The notes under the pieces are model-generated. The model did no database searches. It saw nothing but the letters and a program-made list of their open reading frames with translations, and was not told the origin of the DNA. This document shows positions 37,901-46,753 of a DNA stretch of 64,000 nucleotides, in pieces. Origin of the DNA: Nitrosomonas supralitoralis (lineage in GTDB: Bacteria > Pseudomonadota > Gammaproteobacteria > Burkholderiales > Nitrosomonadaceae); assembly GCF_003011925.2 (NCBI RefSeq), contig NZ_PXXU01000002.1, positions 1 through 64,000 on the forward strand, in the 5' to 3' direction. How positions within the stretch are numbered: the first letter of the stretch is position 1; each line of letters opens with the position of its first letter. The position numbers and the translations under genes were made by a program.

Positions 37901-39555
37901 ACATATTGCGCACCTTGCCCAGGAAAAAGAAAAGTAACCGGACGGTTTTCAAATGCCACTTGTTGAGTTATGAAGCGATCTCCGGGCTGATTCCGTAGCA
38001 ACATCACCGCATCTTCACAATTCCGGCATAATGCAATTGCCCGATAAGAAAAATTCTTTCTCCCGACCTGAAGGGTATAGGCAACGTCAGCTAATGCTTG
38101 CTCTGGGTGAGTAATCAGATGGTTTTGCAAGTGAATCATCGCTGTTTCCAATGCACTTGGACTTCTGGCCGAAACCATCAACGTTTGCCAGTCACGCGAA
38201 GCCCCCGGTGGATTGCTCGCTGGCGCTTCTTCAATCACCACGTGCACATTGGTTCCGCCGATACCAAACGAACTGACGCCCGCTCGACGCGGAGTTGAAC
38301 CATCCGGCCAAGCTTTATTCTCGGTATTGACATAAAACGGACTCGAAGAAAAATCTATTTGTGAATTGGGCTGCTCGAAATTCAAACTAGGAGGAAGAAT
38401 CCGATATTTCAGAGCGAGTGTTGTTTTAATCAAACCTGCGATACCTGCAGCTGCATCCAGATGACCTACATTCGTCTTGACTGAGCCGATACCGCAAAAA
38501 CCGCGCTTGTCGGTACTCTCCCGGAAAGCCTGCGTCAATGCTGCAATCTCTATCGGATCACCGATCGTAGTCCCAGTGCCATGCGCTTCAATATAGCTGA
38601 TGGTATCCGCAGAGATGCCTGCATTGGCCTGAGCCGCAAGTATGACCTCCGCCTGTCCTGCAATGCTGGGGGCGGTATAACCAGCTTTAGCCGAGCCATC
38701 ATTATTAATCGCCGAGCCTTTTATCACCGCGTGAATGGTATCACCATCAGCCAAGGCATCCGTCAATCGCTTAAGTACCACCACACCCACACCACTCCCT
38801 ATCACTGTCCCCGCAGCCTTAGCATCAAAAGCACGACAATGGCCATCCGGTGAGAGAATGGCACCCGGTTGATAATGATAACCCACCTCGTCATGCAATA
38901 AATTTACCCATGCTCCACCCGCAAGGGCCATATCGGCCTCATGATTGAGTAAGCCGCGGCAAGCTACATGAGTTGCGGCAAGAGAAGTAGAGCACGCTGT
39001 CTGAACGGTAATGCCCGGTCCGCGCAAGTTAAGTTTATAGGCGACGGTGGTAGTCATGGAATCCTTATTATTGCCATTCATGAGTCCCTGTAATGCAGAG
39101 ATATCCTGCATATCTGACATGCTTCCGCCGGACATTAGATTCATTAACAGATAAGTGTTTACACCACACCCCGCATATACGCCAATTGGATTGGCGTACC
39201 TCGATGGATCGTAGCCTGCATCTTCCAAGGCTTGCCACGCCACTTCAAGAAAAATCCGATGCTGCGGATCTGTTTCTGCTGCTTCACGCGGAGTATAGCC
39301 AAAAAAAGAAGCATCGAAGAGATCTACATCCTTGAGTTGTGCACCTGCCTTTATGTAGAGAGGGTCTTTAAGCACCTCGGGAGACACGCCGCGAACGAGC
39401 AATTCTTCATCGGTAAAGAAATTGATGGATTCAACTCCTTCGTGCAAATTACACCAAAAGGACTCGATATCACTCGCACCGGGAAAGCGGCATGCCATGC
39501 CAATGATTGCAATATCAAGCTCTGTATTTTCTGGCAATTCTTCAGGACTGGCCAT
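34981..39555 (-). CDS. Type I polyketide synthase module, KS-AT-KR-ACP
   Basis: This 1524-residue module extends the upstream aminoacyl chain by two carbons. The KS has Cys188 in TACSTSLAA, His325 in EAHGTGT and a third active-site His in KTNVGHLD. The AT has Ser639 in GHSVGEY and the HAFH motif at 735-738, which indicates malonyl-CoA. The KR has GGLGGIG near 1170 and the catalytic Tyr/Asn set in VDYCAANAYLD. The ACP attaches its cofactor at Ser1477 (GGDSLLG). No DH, ER or methyltransferase domain is visible, so the predicted output is a beta-hydroxy, gamma-amino (statine-like) unit. I took the ATG at 39555, whose A is shared with the TGA stop of the upstream gene (TGATG), with AGAGGA upstream; a TTG one codon earlier is possible. 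Confidence 0.93.
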   Translation of the reverse strand: MASPEELPENTELDIAIIGMACRFPGASDIESFWCNLHEGVESINFFTDEELLVRGVSPEVLKDPLYIKAGAQLKDVDLFDASFFGYTPREAAETDPQHRIFLEVAWQALEDAGYDPSRYANPIGVYAGCGVNTYLLMNLMSGGSMSDMQDISALQGLMNGNNKDSMTTTVAYKLNLRGPGITVQTACSTSLAATHVACRGLLNHEADMALAGGAWVNLLHDEVGYHYQPGAILSPDGHCRAFDAKAAGTVIGSGVGVVVLKRLTDALADGDTIHAVIKGSAINNDGSAKAGYTAPSIAGQAEVILAAQANAGISADTISYIEAHGTGTTIGDPIEIAALTQAFRESTDKRGFCGIGSVKTNVGHLDAAAGIAGLIKTTLALKYRILPPSLNFEQPNSQIDFSSSPFYVNTENKAWPDGSTPRRAGVSSFGIGGTNVHVVIEEAPASNPPGASRDWQTLMVSARSPSALETAMIHLQNHLITHPEQALADVAYTLQVGRKNFSYRAIALCRNCEDAVMLLRNQPGDRFITQQVAFENRPVTFLFPGQGAQYVDMARDLYQNEFVFRQELDRCIDLLKPRLDFDLFTILFPNAEEDGRALAAARLEQTEVTQPALFVIEYALAKLWMSWGVQPTSMIGHSVGEYVAACVAEVFSLEDAIQLVAMRGRLLQQMKKGAMLAVMLPEDELMALMIEGCDLAAVNGPDLCVLSGSTAAIDAAEKRLSEQEIGYRRLHVSHAFHSSMVEPIIPDFVDLMVKVKLRRPTIPFFSNVSGDWITDQEATDPGYWGRHLRGTVRFNKGLQQLLSNQEQIFLEVGPGETLIALAQRHPLAKPKQLMVSSLPHPNKNHDAQKHLYLSLGKLWLNGLTIDWESYYAHERRRRVSLPTYPFERQSYWIKPVKQEGQGQVTHTIKAHTRSINDWFYVPSWRRAEKLEFRNIFSEVAGYCLILKNENTLGAALVEQLLAYGVKPITVSAGSEFHRKNEQSYIIRPDDKNDFDRLLQDIRAENKSIQYIFYCWSLSLNDEVLTQRESLTRYFFSLLYLVNALEKHQSNVLSGERTEITIVTNQFSDITGNETLCPEKALLTGPCKVIPQEHSYLNCRLIDVELPVSGSVAESRLIKQILAESQKNNDNSMTAYRGPHRWIQFFESAQYPTSVINRFKSGGVYFITGGLGGIGLTLAEYLARKFQAKLVLLGRSPIPPRESWPEALAANNKDSAVHHKIENIIKLEGLGAEVLVLNADVANLKELKAAVTQAKHNFGNINGVIHTAGEVSNGLMSLKTKEAIARVLEPKVQGTQALQAIFKEDSLDFMLLCSSLATMAGGLSKVDYCAANAYLDAVAHFAYREHSYPVISINWDSWREVGMAANMEMPDDIGIAPKEGAEIFERIVNGPNVPQVIVSTLDLQARLSQAQQDLLALPLAFTPPTHKAARFSRPVLQTIFKSPESELEISIAEIWQNLLGIESVGVDDNLFELGGDSLLGVQLLSRVRAGFSVDLHPADFFRLPTITGLAALVEAKLLDEIECS

Positions 39556-42500
39556 CAATGGATCCTCTTTGCTTTCTGTTTTGGTTGAATATAAGTGCTA
39601 CGTTGCCGTTGCGCCCGATCCAGGTGACGTTGTAAGGATGCATTGCCGGCATCTCCTTGATTTACAAATTTTGCCAAGCTTGCCACGGTGGTATATTTAA
39701 AAAGATCTATGATGGCCATATGAATATTCAAGCGTTCTTCTAGTTTTTGTTTGACTTTGATCAACAATAACGAATGACCTCCCAGATCAAAAAAGTTGTT
39801 TTGTAATCCAACCGGATGAATTTCCAGTACGTCCGACCAGATTTCAGCTATAGCCTTTTCCAGTTCGTTAACCGGCGGGACGTAATCGGTTTTGTCATAT
39901 TGCTCTGGAGAAGGCAGCGCTTTTCGGTCTATTTTCCCGTTAGGATTAAGCGGCAAGATATCCAGAAAAACAAATAAATTGGGGATCATATATTCAGGAA
40001 GCGTTGCCGCTAACGATGTTTTTAACAACGCCGAGCTCAACTGAACCCCGTCATGCGGAGCTAAATAAGCGACTAACCGCAAGCCGCCGAGTCCCTCTTG
40101 AGCCAGCACGGCCACCTCACGCACACCGGTCTGGGCGAGCAGTTGCGCCTCAATCTCGCCCAGTTCAACACGAAAACCCCGAATCTTGATCTGCTGATCG
40201 ACACGACCCAGGTATTCCAGCTGACCTTCATCACGCCAGCGCACCCAATCACCCGTTCGATACAGGCGACCACCCATTGAATCAAATGGATTCGGCACAA
40301 AACGCTCGCTAGTCAAAGCAGTCTGATCAAGATAACCACGCGCTAACCCTTCTCCACCCACATAGAGTTCGCCTATCGCACCTAGCGGCACAAGATTGAG
40401 TTGCGTATCCAGTACATATAAGTTGCGTGCACCAACCGGTCTTCCAATTGGTACATACTCGCCCTCGAAACAAATCCGGTCATCGCTATCAGTATGGCTA
40501 AGCCATGCCGTAGGTGTTATCACGGCTTCAGTTGGACCATATGCATTCACTAGCCGGGCATTCTGGAATGCATCCCGAACAGCTGTCACGTCAGTGACAT
40601 ACCATGCTTCCCCACCTGCGATACAAGTACGAACCGTATGAGCTTTTCCATGCATCAACGGCAGCAGCATTCTCAGATAGGCTGGAGGAAGATGCAGCGT
40701 CGTTATTTGGTGTTTCTCAATCAAGCCCACGAAACCATCTCCTGCCAAATCACTTGTTGAGGAAAGCACCAATGCAGTGCCATGTGTCAGCGGAGTGATC
40801 CATTGCTCGGCAGCCGCATCAAAATTCATGGAGAAAAACATCAATTCACGATCGCCTGGCCGAACATCGTAAATATTCCCAATGGCGTTCAGATGCATGG
40901 ACAGTGGGCCATGCGCAACTGCAACGCCTTTAGGCCGACCGGTTGAACCCGAAGTATAAATAACATAAGCCAAATTATGCTCATGCAGAGCAACCTCGGG
41001 GTTGGTTTCCATCTCAACACTCAGATCAAGCGCATCAAGCGCCAGTATTTCCATACCTTCTTTATGAGGAATCCTTGATTTTATATGCGCTTGTGTCAGC
41101 AGAAATTTAATCCCGCTATTTACAAGCATATAATCTAATCGTTCTTTCGGATATTCCGGGTCAAGCGGAACGTAACCCCCTCCCGCTTTTAGAATGGCCA
41201 AAAGACCTATGATCAATTCAATAGAATTACGCTCGACTGCAATGCCAACGCTCATTTCAGGCTTAACGCCAAGACCGATCAGTCGATGCGCCAGTTGATT
41301 TGATCTGTGATTGAGTTCCGCATAACGCAACTCAATTTGGCCCGAAATCACAGCCACCCTGTGGGGATTACTGTCTGCCTGATGCTCAATCAATTGATGA
41401 ACAGGATGAAACACTGAAACATCAGACTGATTGGTTCCCAAAATTTCAAGCTGCTGTTTATCTTTTTCGCTCAACAGATCAATGTCACCGATTGTCGTGT
41501 TCTGACAACTTGCCAATGCTTCCAGAATGCGCAGGTAATGAGACGCCAATCGTTCAACCCATGAAGAATTGAAAAGTTCGGAAGCATAAATAAAGCTGGC
41601 ATTTACACTACCGTCGGGCAATTCAATCGTTTCTAGTCTAAATTCAAGTTGCGCAGACTGCTCAGGTAGCGAGTAATCGGTAACGGTAAGCCCTGAAAAT
41701 TCCTGAAAATAACGGTAATCCTTCAATAAATGATTGATAGTCACCTGAAATAACGGGCTATGCCGTAAATCACGCTGAGGATGCAATGACTCTACCAATT
41801 GTTCGAAGGGAAGATCCTGATGACTTTGCGCATTAATCGCAGCCTCCCGGGTTTGAATCAGGAGTTCATCAAGCAGCATACGGCCATCCAACTGGCTTCG
41901 CAAAACCTGTGTATTGACAAAAAATCCAATTAAACCCGCTGTCTCAACCCGGTTGCGATTAGCGACTGGAATGCCAACGCGAATATCCTGTTGTCCCGTA
42001 TACCGAAATAAAAAAGCTTGGAAGGCTGTCAGTAAGGTTATAAAGAGTGTTGCTCCATGACGCAACGCCAACTGACGCAACTGGTTCAGCACATCGAGAG
42101 GAATGTCGAAACTATAGCGTCCAGCTTGATAGCTTGTAACCGGTTGTCTAACGCGATTGGTTGGAAGTTGTAGAATCGGATGTTCGTCACCTAAGTGATC
42201 ACGCCAGTATGCAAGCTGCCTATCTTTCTCACCCTCTTCCAGCCATTCCAGCTGCCAAAGTGCGTAATCTACATATTGGATTGGTAAATTATCGAGACAG
42301 GCTGATTTCCCTTGTACATGCGCCTGATAAAAAGAGGCGAGCTCATTCAGTAAGATTTGCACGGAAACCCCATCCGAAACGATGTGATGCATGACGATTA
42401 CAAAAATAATCTCGTTCTCATTTACCTGAATTAAGGCAATGCGCAGTAATGGGCCTTGTGTTAAATCGAAAGGAGCCGAGATGATCTGCTGCATTTCTTT

Positions 42501-44846
42501 TACAACTCTTGCCTCACGTTCTAGCATGGCGATATCACGTAAATCGATATCAGTAATTATGTTAAGTGTTTTCGGATGAATGACTTGTTCAACCGCACCA
42601 TCAGCACCGGCGCGAAAAATCGTGCGCAATGATTCATGTCGCGCGATCAAGTCCTCAATACTTGCATTGAATGCTTGCTTATTCAGCGCGCCTGCCAGTC
42701 GCAATGCATGCTGCACGTTATAGGCGTTGCTTAATGGATCAAGTAGCCAAAGAAACCATAATCGCCGCTGCCCGAAAGATAGAGGTAGCACATTGGCTTT
42801 GCTTCGTATGGGTAAGATGCGGTTTTCAAAAGCTGGCTGAGATGAGCCTGACGTCAAAAGGCATTTGATTTCAGCTGCACATTCATTTAGTCGAGGATTA
42901 TGAAACAAGCTACGCGGAAAAAATTGAATAGACCAATGTTCTGAAATTCGCGCTGCAACCTGGACAGCGGTTAATGAATTACCGCCAATTGCAAAAAAAT
43001 GATCTTCACGTGCCAACACGGCGCGATTTAACACAGATTCCCAAACCGCTGCCAGCGCGATTTCTGTTTCATCAATCAGTGTCTGAGGTAAGCAATTATC
43101 CTTACCGAGAACGACATAACCATGTTCATAAATTGCATATGCATCCAGCGTGCGCTTGAGCCACCCCTGGCGGCAGGCAGCTCGCTGCAGCTTGCCACTT
43201 GATGTCTTGGGCAGGGCACCTGGATTTAACAAAATAACTACAGACAAAGATTCGTGACAGCTTGCACTGACTACTTCACTAAGCGTCTTAATCAATGCCT
43301 CGGCAGAAATCAATTTTTGCGTATTACGAGATACTTCAACGGCTACACCAATGCCTTCACCTTCATTATTTTCCACTGAAAATGCAGCGACTCGTCCTTT
43401 GCGAACAGCTTCCACTTCTTCTTCAATAGTCAACTCAATATCCTGAGGGTAGATATTTTGACCACGGATAATAATGAGATCTTTACATCGCCCCATGATG
43501 TACAACTGCCGGGCATGAATAAAACCAAGATCTCCTGTTCGCAACCAGTATTTTCCTTCGTTATGCACAAAAGCTTGCGCAGTCTCTTGGGAGTGTTGCC
43601 AGTAGCCGCAAGCCAGGCTTGGGCCATCCGTCCATATTTCACCGACACAGCCATCCGCCAATGTAACCCGCTTTTCCGGATCTACAATTTTTATCGAATG
43701 ATTGGATGCCGGGAAGCCACACGCCACGATCGACGCTCCTTCTGCAGCCAATTTTGCGCATCCTAGCGCAAGTGCTTCAGAAGAGAACTGATGGGTTTGC
43801 ATGCCCTCTCCTCGCACCCCTCCGGTCACAAACAACGTGGCCTCCGCTAAGCCATAACAGGGATAAATCGCATCTGATGAAAACCCTACATGGTTAAAGC
43901 ATTCAATAAATGCCTGCATCGTTTTGCTACGCACCGGCTCCGCTCCTGAAAATGCAACACGCCAGGAAGATAAATCGATATCCATTAACTGCGAGCTTCT
44001 AACACGATCGACACAGAGCTGGAAAGCAAAATTGGGAGCGCCACTGACCGTGGCACGATAACGCGAAATAATTTCCAACCAGCGCACAGGTTTTTCGATA
44101 AAAAGGTTGGGAGACATTAATATCGCCGGAATGCCACGATGTATCGGCTGCAATAGCCCACCAATCAAGCCCATATCATGGTAGAGAGGCAACCAACTGA
44201 CAAATATGTCATCTGCGTTGATCGACATTCCCTCTTCAAACGCTTTGGCATTCATCATCAGATTATGATGACTAACCATCACCCCTTTAGGTGTTGAGGT
44301 TGAGCCCGATGTATATTGAAGAAATGCAATCTCGCCTCCCTTCGGAGCATAAGCATGCCATCGTGATGCACTACCCTGATCTATCGTATCTACGGTCAGT
44401 ATAATTGCTTCGGAAAACTGCGTTGTCGTCACATTGGCGATCAGCGGCAGAATCTTGCTGCTGGTAAGAATACAACCTGCCTTTGCATCATCGGCAATCG
44501 CGACCAGTCTCGCAAAATGCCTTTCCCGTAGAGACTCCGGTGGAAAAATCGGTACAGCAATGATGCCTGTATACAGGCACGCCAGGAAACTAATTACATA
44601 GTGTTCATCGTTGTTTAATAGCAATAGTGCTCGCTCACCGGGTGAGAAATGATTTTGCAGTACTGCAGCCAGCGCCCTGACTTGCAAATCAAGTGATGCA
44701 TAATCAAATTTCTTATCAACGAGTATTTCGTTTTGTGCACTAACAACAATCAACGCGGTATCAGTTGGTCGATCGCGCGCCAGTATTTGCATATGCGCAA
44801 CGAAATTATCGGGATAACTGCGAGATGAAATTAATCTTGTATTCAT
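39555..44846 (-). CDS. Lipo-initiation NRPS: FAAL-ACP-C-A-T
   Basis: This 1763-residue protein starts the assembly line. Residues 1 to about 590 are a fatty acyl-AMP ligase (QYTSGST core at 177-183; SWLPLYHDMGLIGG is characteristic of FAALs). A carrier domain follows with Ser624 in IGGNSL. The C domain has HHIVSDG at 820-826, the A domain has its YTSGST core at 1297, and the last carrier has Ser1692 in LGGHSLL. It should activate a free fatty acid, load it on the first carrier and condense it with residue 1. Pocket residues read DAEHIGAIT, for which I cannot name a substrate. The FAAL start marks a lipopeptide product, as in the betaproteobacterial taiwachelin, cupriachelin and variochelin family (recollection). 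It begins 140 bases after the Sfp gene, with AGGT before the ATG. Confidence 0.94.
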   Translation of the reverse strand: MNTRLISSRSYPDNFVAHMQILARDRPTDTALIVVSAQNEILVDKKFDYASLDLQVRALAAVLQNHFSPGERALLLLNNDEHYVISFLACLYTGIIAVPIFPPESLRERHFARLVAIADDAKAGCILTSSKILPLIANVTTTQFSEAIILTVDTIDQGSASRWHAYAPKGGEIAFLQYTSGSTSTPKGVMVSHHNLMMNAKAFEEGMSINADDIFVSWLPLYHDMGLIGGLLQPIHRGIPAILMSPNLFIEKPVRWLEIISRYRATVSGAPNFAFQLCVDRVRSSQLMDIDLSSWRVAFSGAEPVRSKTMQAFIECFNHVGFSSDAIYPCYGLAEATLFVTGGVRGEGMQTHQFSSEALALGCAKLAAEGASIVACGFPASNHSIKIVDPEKRVTLADGCVGEIWTDGPSLACGYWQHSQETAQAFVHNEGKYWLRTGDLGFIHARQLYIMGRCKDLIIIRGQNIYPQDIELTIEEEVEAVRKGRVAAFSVENNEGEGIGVAVEVSRNTQKLISAEALIKTLSEVVSASCHESLSVVILLNPGALPKTSSGKLQRAACRQGWLKRTLDAYAIYEHGYVVLGKDNCLPQTLIDETEIALAAVWESVLNRAVLAREDHFFAIGGNSLTAVQVAARISEHWSIQFFPRSLFHNPRLNECAAEIKCLLTSGSSQPAFENRILPIRSKANVLPLSFGQRRLWFLWLLDPLSNAYNVQHALRLAGALNKQAFNASIEDLIARHESLRTIFRAGADGAVEQVIHPKTLNIITDIDLRDIAMLEREARVVKEMQQIISAPFDLTQGPLLRIALIQVNENEIIFVIVMHHIVSDGVSVQILLNELASFYQAHVQGKSACLDNLPIQYVDYALWQLEWLEEGEKDRQLAYWRDHLGDEHPILQLPTNRVRQPVTSYQAGRYSFDIPLDVLNQLRQLALRHGATLFITLLTAFQAFLFRYTGQQDIRVGIPVANRNRVETAGLIGFFVNTQVLRSQLDGRMLLDELLIQTREAAINAQSHQDLPFEQLVESLHPQRDLRHSPLFQVTINHLLKDYRYFQEFSGLTVTDYSLPEQSAQLEFRLETIELPDGSVNASFIYASELFNSSWVERLASHYLRILEALASCQNTTIGDIDLLSEKDKQQLEILGTNQSDVSVFHPVHQLIEHQADSNPHRVAVISGQIELRYAELNHRSNQLAHRLIGLGVKPEMSVGIAVERNSIELIIGLLAILKAGGGYVPLDPEYPKERLDYMLVNSGIKFLLTQAHIKSRIPHKEGMEILALDALDLSVEMETNPEVALHEHNLAYVIYTSGSTGRPKGVAVAHGPLSMHLNAIGNIYDVRPGDRELMFFSMNFDAAAEQWITPLTHGTALVLSSTSDLAGDGFVGLIEKHQITTLHLPPAYLRMLLPLMHGKAHTVRTCIAGGEAWYVTDVTAVRDAFQNARLVNAYGPTEAVITPTAWLSHTDSDDRICFEGEYVPIGRPVGARNLYVLDTQLNLVPLGAIGELYVGGEGLARGYLDQTALTSERFVPNPFDSMGGRLYRTGDWVRWRDEGQLEYLGRVDQQIKIRGFRVELGEIEAQLLAQTGVREVAVLAQEGLGGLRLVAYLAPHDGVQLSSALLKTSLAATLPEYMIPNLFVFLDILPLNPNGKIDRKALPSPEQYDKTDYVPPVNELEKAIAEIWSDVLEIHPVGLQNNFFDLGGHSLLLIKVKQKLEERLNIHMAIIDLFKYTTVASLAKFVNQGDAGNASLQRHLDRAQRQRSTYIQPKQKAKRIH

Positions 44847-44985
44847 TTTTATACCTAATCAATTTGTATTTATTGACACAAATAAAAGATTTTATAATCC
44901 AAACCTGTATTCAATGGTTGATCGCTTGCCCGCGACCCGGCTTTCAATCGGGTCATGTTGCTTCTTGAAAACAAAGTGGTAAGAA

Positions 44986-45660
44986 TTAATTATGTATTCG
45001 ATGGTTACGCTGATTCGTCAACGCAAGAGCGGCCACATAGTGAAGAGGCGCTTCGATGGACCAGGCCTTGATTTTCGCCCATTCGGGATGGTCATGCGCA
45101 ACGTGATAACTTCCATCATTATTGGTCAGCACAGTAATAGCTGGCAGGTATTCAGCAATCCCGAATCCTAATGCTTTCAATACAGATTCTTTGATGACCC
45201 AGAGATCAATGAAATTTTTATTTGACCAAATCCCCTGGGCACGCTCCTCTGCAGAAAGTACATGAACCCACAGATCCTCGACATCTTTATGGCAATATTC
45301 GATATCAACCCCAATCTCACCTTTTGCAGATAATGCTATCAATGCAAAGTCGCCTGTATGAGAAACATTAAACTCTATGTCGTAATAGGCCGGCAGACGA
45401 GGTTTACCAAACTCGTTCATTTCAATCTGTATTCTATGGGGAGGTAACGCCAAATATTTTGCCAGTAAGCGACGCACAGTTGCGCGTGTCACAATCCCGC
45501 GCACACGATCCTCATGTTGACGAAAGCATTGCAAATGAATCTGTTCACCCACACTCAGCAAAGACCAGTCATTTATCAGTTGCTTCGAATCAAAATCAAA
45601 TTCGAGCAACCAAACCTCAATCTCAGCAGGCACCATTTCAGGCAGATGCAATCGCTTCAC
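44986..45660 (-). CDS. 4'-phosphopantetheinyl transferase, Sfp type
   Basis: This 224-residue enzyme transfers phosphopantetheine from CoA to the carrier-domain serines of the synthases encoded downstream. The two diagnostic motifs are present: Ile-Gly-Val-Asp-Ile-Glu (magnesium site) and LWVIKESVLKALG, the W-x-x-K-E-x-x-x-K signature. The N-terminal FNVSHTGDFALIA also fits. Length is typical of Sfp/EntD proteins. Its start lies 23 bases inside the end of the thioesterase gene, so the two are coupled. At least eight carrier domains in this locus (six T or ACP in the peptide line, the PKS ACP and the loading ACP) need this modification. Confidence 0.93.
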   Translation of the reverse strand: MKRLHLPEMVPAEIEVWLLEFDFDSKQLINDWSLLSVGEQIHLQCFRQHEDRVRGIVTRATVRRLLAKYLALPPHRIQIEMNEFGKPRLPAYYDIEFNVSHTGDFALIALSAKGEIGVDIEYCHKDVEDLWVHVLSAEERAQGIWSNKNFIDLWVIKESVLKALGFGIAEYLPAITVLTNNDGSYHVAHDHPEWAKIKAWSIEAPLHYVAALALTNQRNHRIHN

Positions 45661-46375
45661 GCGGCACCTCCCTATGGCTTTGAAGCAGACGTTTTTTTAA
45701 CATAAACAAAAACCAGTCTTCAGATTGCCGCAGAAAGAAATGCCCTCCATCAAACCAATCCAACGTAAATATTTGAGTGCTTTCCAATCGCCAGTCATTT
45801 AGCTTCGTAGCATTAATCTCATCTGAGCGCCCGGCAAAGCAATGGATAGGAATAGGTAAAGGTGTCAATTGAGAGTATTCAAAGCTCCCACAAACGCGGT
45901 AGTCCATTCTTAACAAATCCAATGTCATTGCCAGAAATTCTTGATTTCCAAACACTTCTTTGGGTGTGCCGCCCTGTTTGCCTAAATCCGCTATTAATGC
46001 AGCATCACTCTGTATATTGCGGTAACGCCGGCTATCCTGATGAGACGGTGCCGCGCAACCCGATACTAGCAAAGCTTTGGGTGGATATGCTTGTCTGGTG
46101 CATAAGCACTGGGCGATACCATAAGCAAGCAAAGCACCCATACTGTGACCAAAAAGTACATATTGCGCAGGCAAAGTAGATGCAAGTTCATCGCACAAAC
46201 TTTGGGTCAATTCTATGTAGCTCTCTTTAGGAAATTCACCCATCCTATTGCCACGACCTGGTAACTCAATCGGCACCAATTTAACCCAGGAAGGCAATAA
46301 CCGCCGCCAGCGAATATACATTGCTGCACTTGCGCCTGCGCATGGTAAACAAAAAAGTGTTAGTGGATTTTGCAT
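45638..46375 (-). CDS. Type II (editing) thioesterase, GrsT/RifR family
   Basis: This 245-residue alpha/beta hydrolase removes wrongly loaded acyl groups from carrier domains and so keeps the assembly line moving. The nucleophile is in GHSMGALLAYG, an acid residue lies in FAGRSDEINA and the histidine in FDGGHFFL. The N-terminus LFCLPCAGASAAMYIRWRR is typical of the family. It sits between the MbtH gene (12-base gap) and the Sfp gene (23-base overlap), a standard NRPS accessory set. It is distinct from the release thioesterase fused to the last NRPS. Confidence 0.93.
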   Translation of the reverse strand: MQNPLTLFCLPCAGASAAMYIRWRRLLPSWVKLVPIELPGRGNRMGEFPKESYIELTQSLCDELASTLPAQYVLFGHSMGALLAYGIAQCLCTRQAYPPKALLVSGCAAPSHQDSRRYRNIQSDAALIADLGKQGGTPKEVFGNQEFLAMTLDLLRMDYRVCGSFEYSQLTPLPIPIHCFAGRSDEINATKLNDWRLESTQIFTLDWFDGGHFFLRQSEDWFLFMLKKRLLQSHREVPREAIASA

Positions 46376-46387
46376 TGGTACATCGCA

Positions 46388-46603
46388 CTAAATTTGATTG
46401 TCCATGAACAATCTCAAGCTCAGCGGACGCATATCAGTCCAGACTTTATCAATGTAATCCAAGCAAGTTTTTTTGTCGCCCAATACGCCAGTATCTTTCC
46501 AGCCGCCTGGAACAGCTTTCCATTCCGGCCAAATAGAATATTGTTCTTCATGATTAACCAGCACACGGAACACGCCATCTTCACGATCAAAGCAACTAGT
46601 CAT
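46388..46603 (-). CDS. MbtH-like NRPS chaperone
   Basis: This 71-residue protein binds NRPS adenylation domains and supports their folding and activity. The family pattern is complete: an N-terminal [10 protein letters not shown], then [12 protein letters not shown], the PGGW turn, CLDYI and the terminal [11 protein letters not shown] chose the ATG at 46603 because the family starts there and GAGG lies about 9 bases upstream; the frame opens 9 bases earlier at a GTG that would overlap that site. It is the first small gene after the sigma factor gene, with a 150-base gap that likely carries a promoter for the synthase operon. Confidence 0.95.
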   Translation of the reverse strand: MTSCFDREDGVFRVLVNHEEQYSIWPEWKAVPGGWKDTGVLGDKKTCLDYIDKVWTDMRPLSLRLFMDNQI

Positions 46604-46649
46604 ATCCAACACCTCAAATTTACAAATAAGTAAGTTTTAAATTTTCTTC

Positions 46650-46668
46650 AATAAGAATGCTTCTTATT
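46650..46668. promoter_or_regulatory. Palindrome upstream of mbtH, candidate operator
   Basis: Perfect 8-base arms AATAAGAA (46650-46657) and TTCTTATT (46661-46668) flank TGC. The site is 47 bases upstream of the MbtH start codon, where an operator or promoter element of the 27-kb synthase operon is expected. It only weakly fits the Fur consensus, so another regulator is possible. Confidence 0.4.
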
Positions 46669-46753
46669 TAGATTAGACGAACCGAATCATGAAGAATACA
46701 AAAAAAAGCAAAAAAATTGAGTGTGATTTAATTCCGTGGAGAACAATTTGATA

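Noticed and set aside
44873-44899. TTGACA and TATAAT on the plus strand as a promoter
   Set aside because: The spacing is only about 14 bases and no plus-strand gene follows.
44934-44954. GACCCG/CGGGTC hairpin between the Sfp gene and the FAAL-NRPS as a terminator
   Set aside because: No T-run follows on the minus strand, and the operon is expected to continue.
46613-46753. PvdS-type promoter (TAAAT, about 16 bases, CGT) upstream of mbtH
   Set aside because: No copy with acceptable spacing was found by eye.
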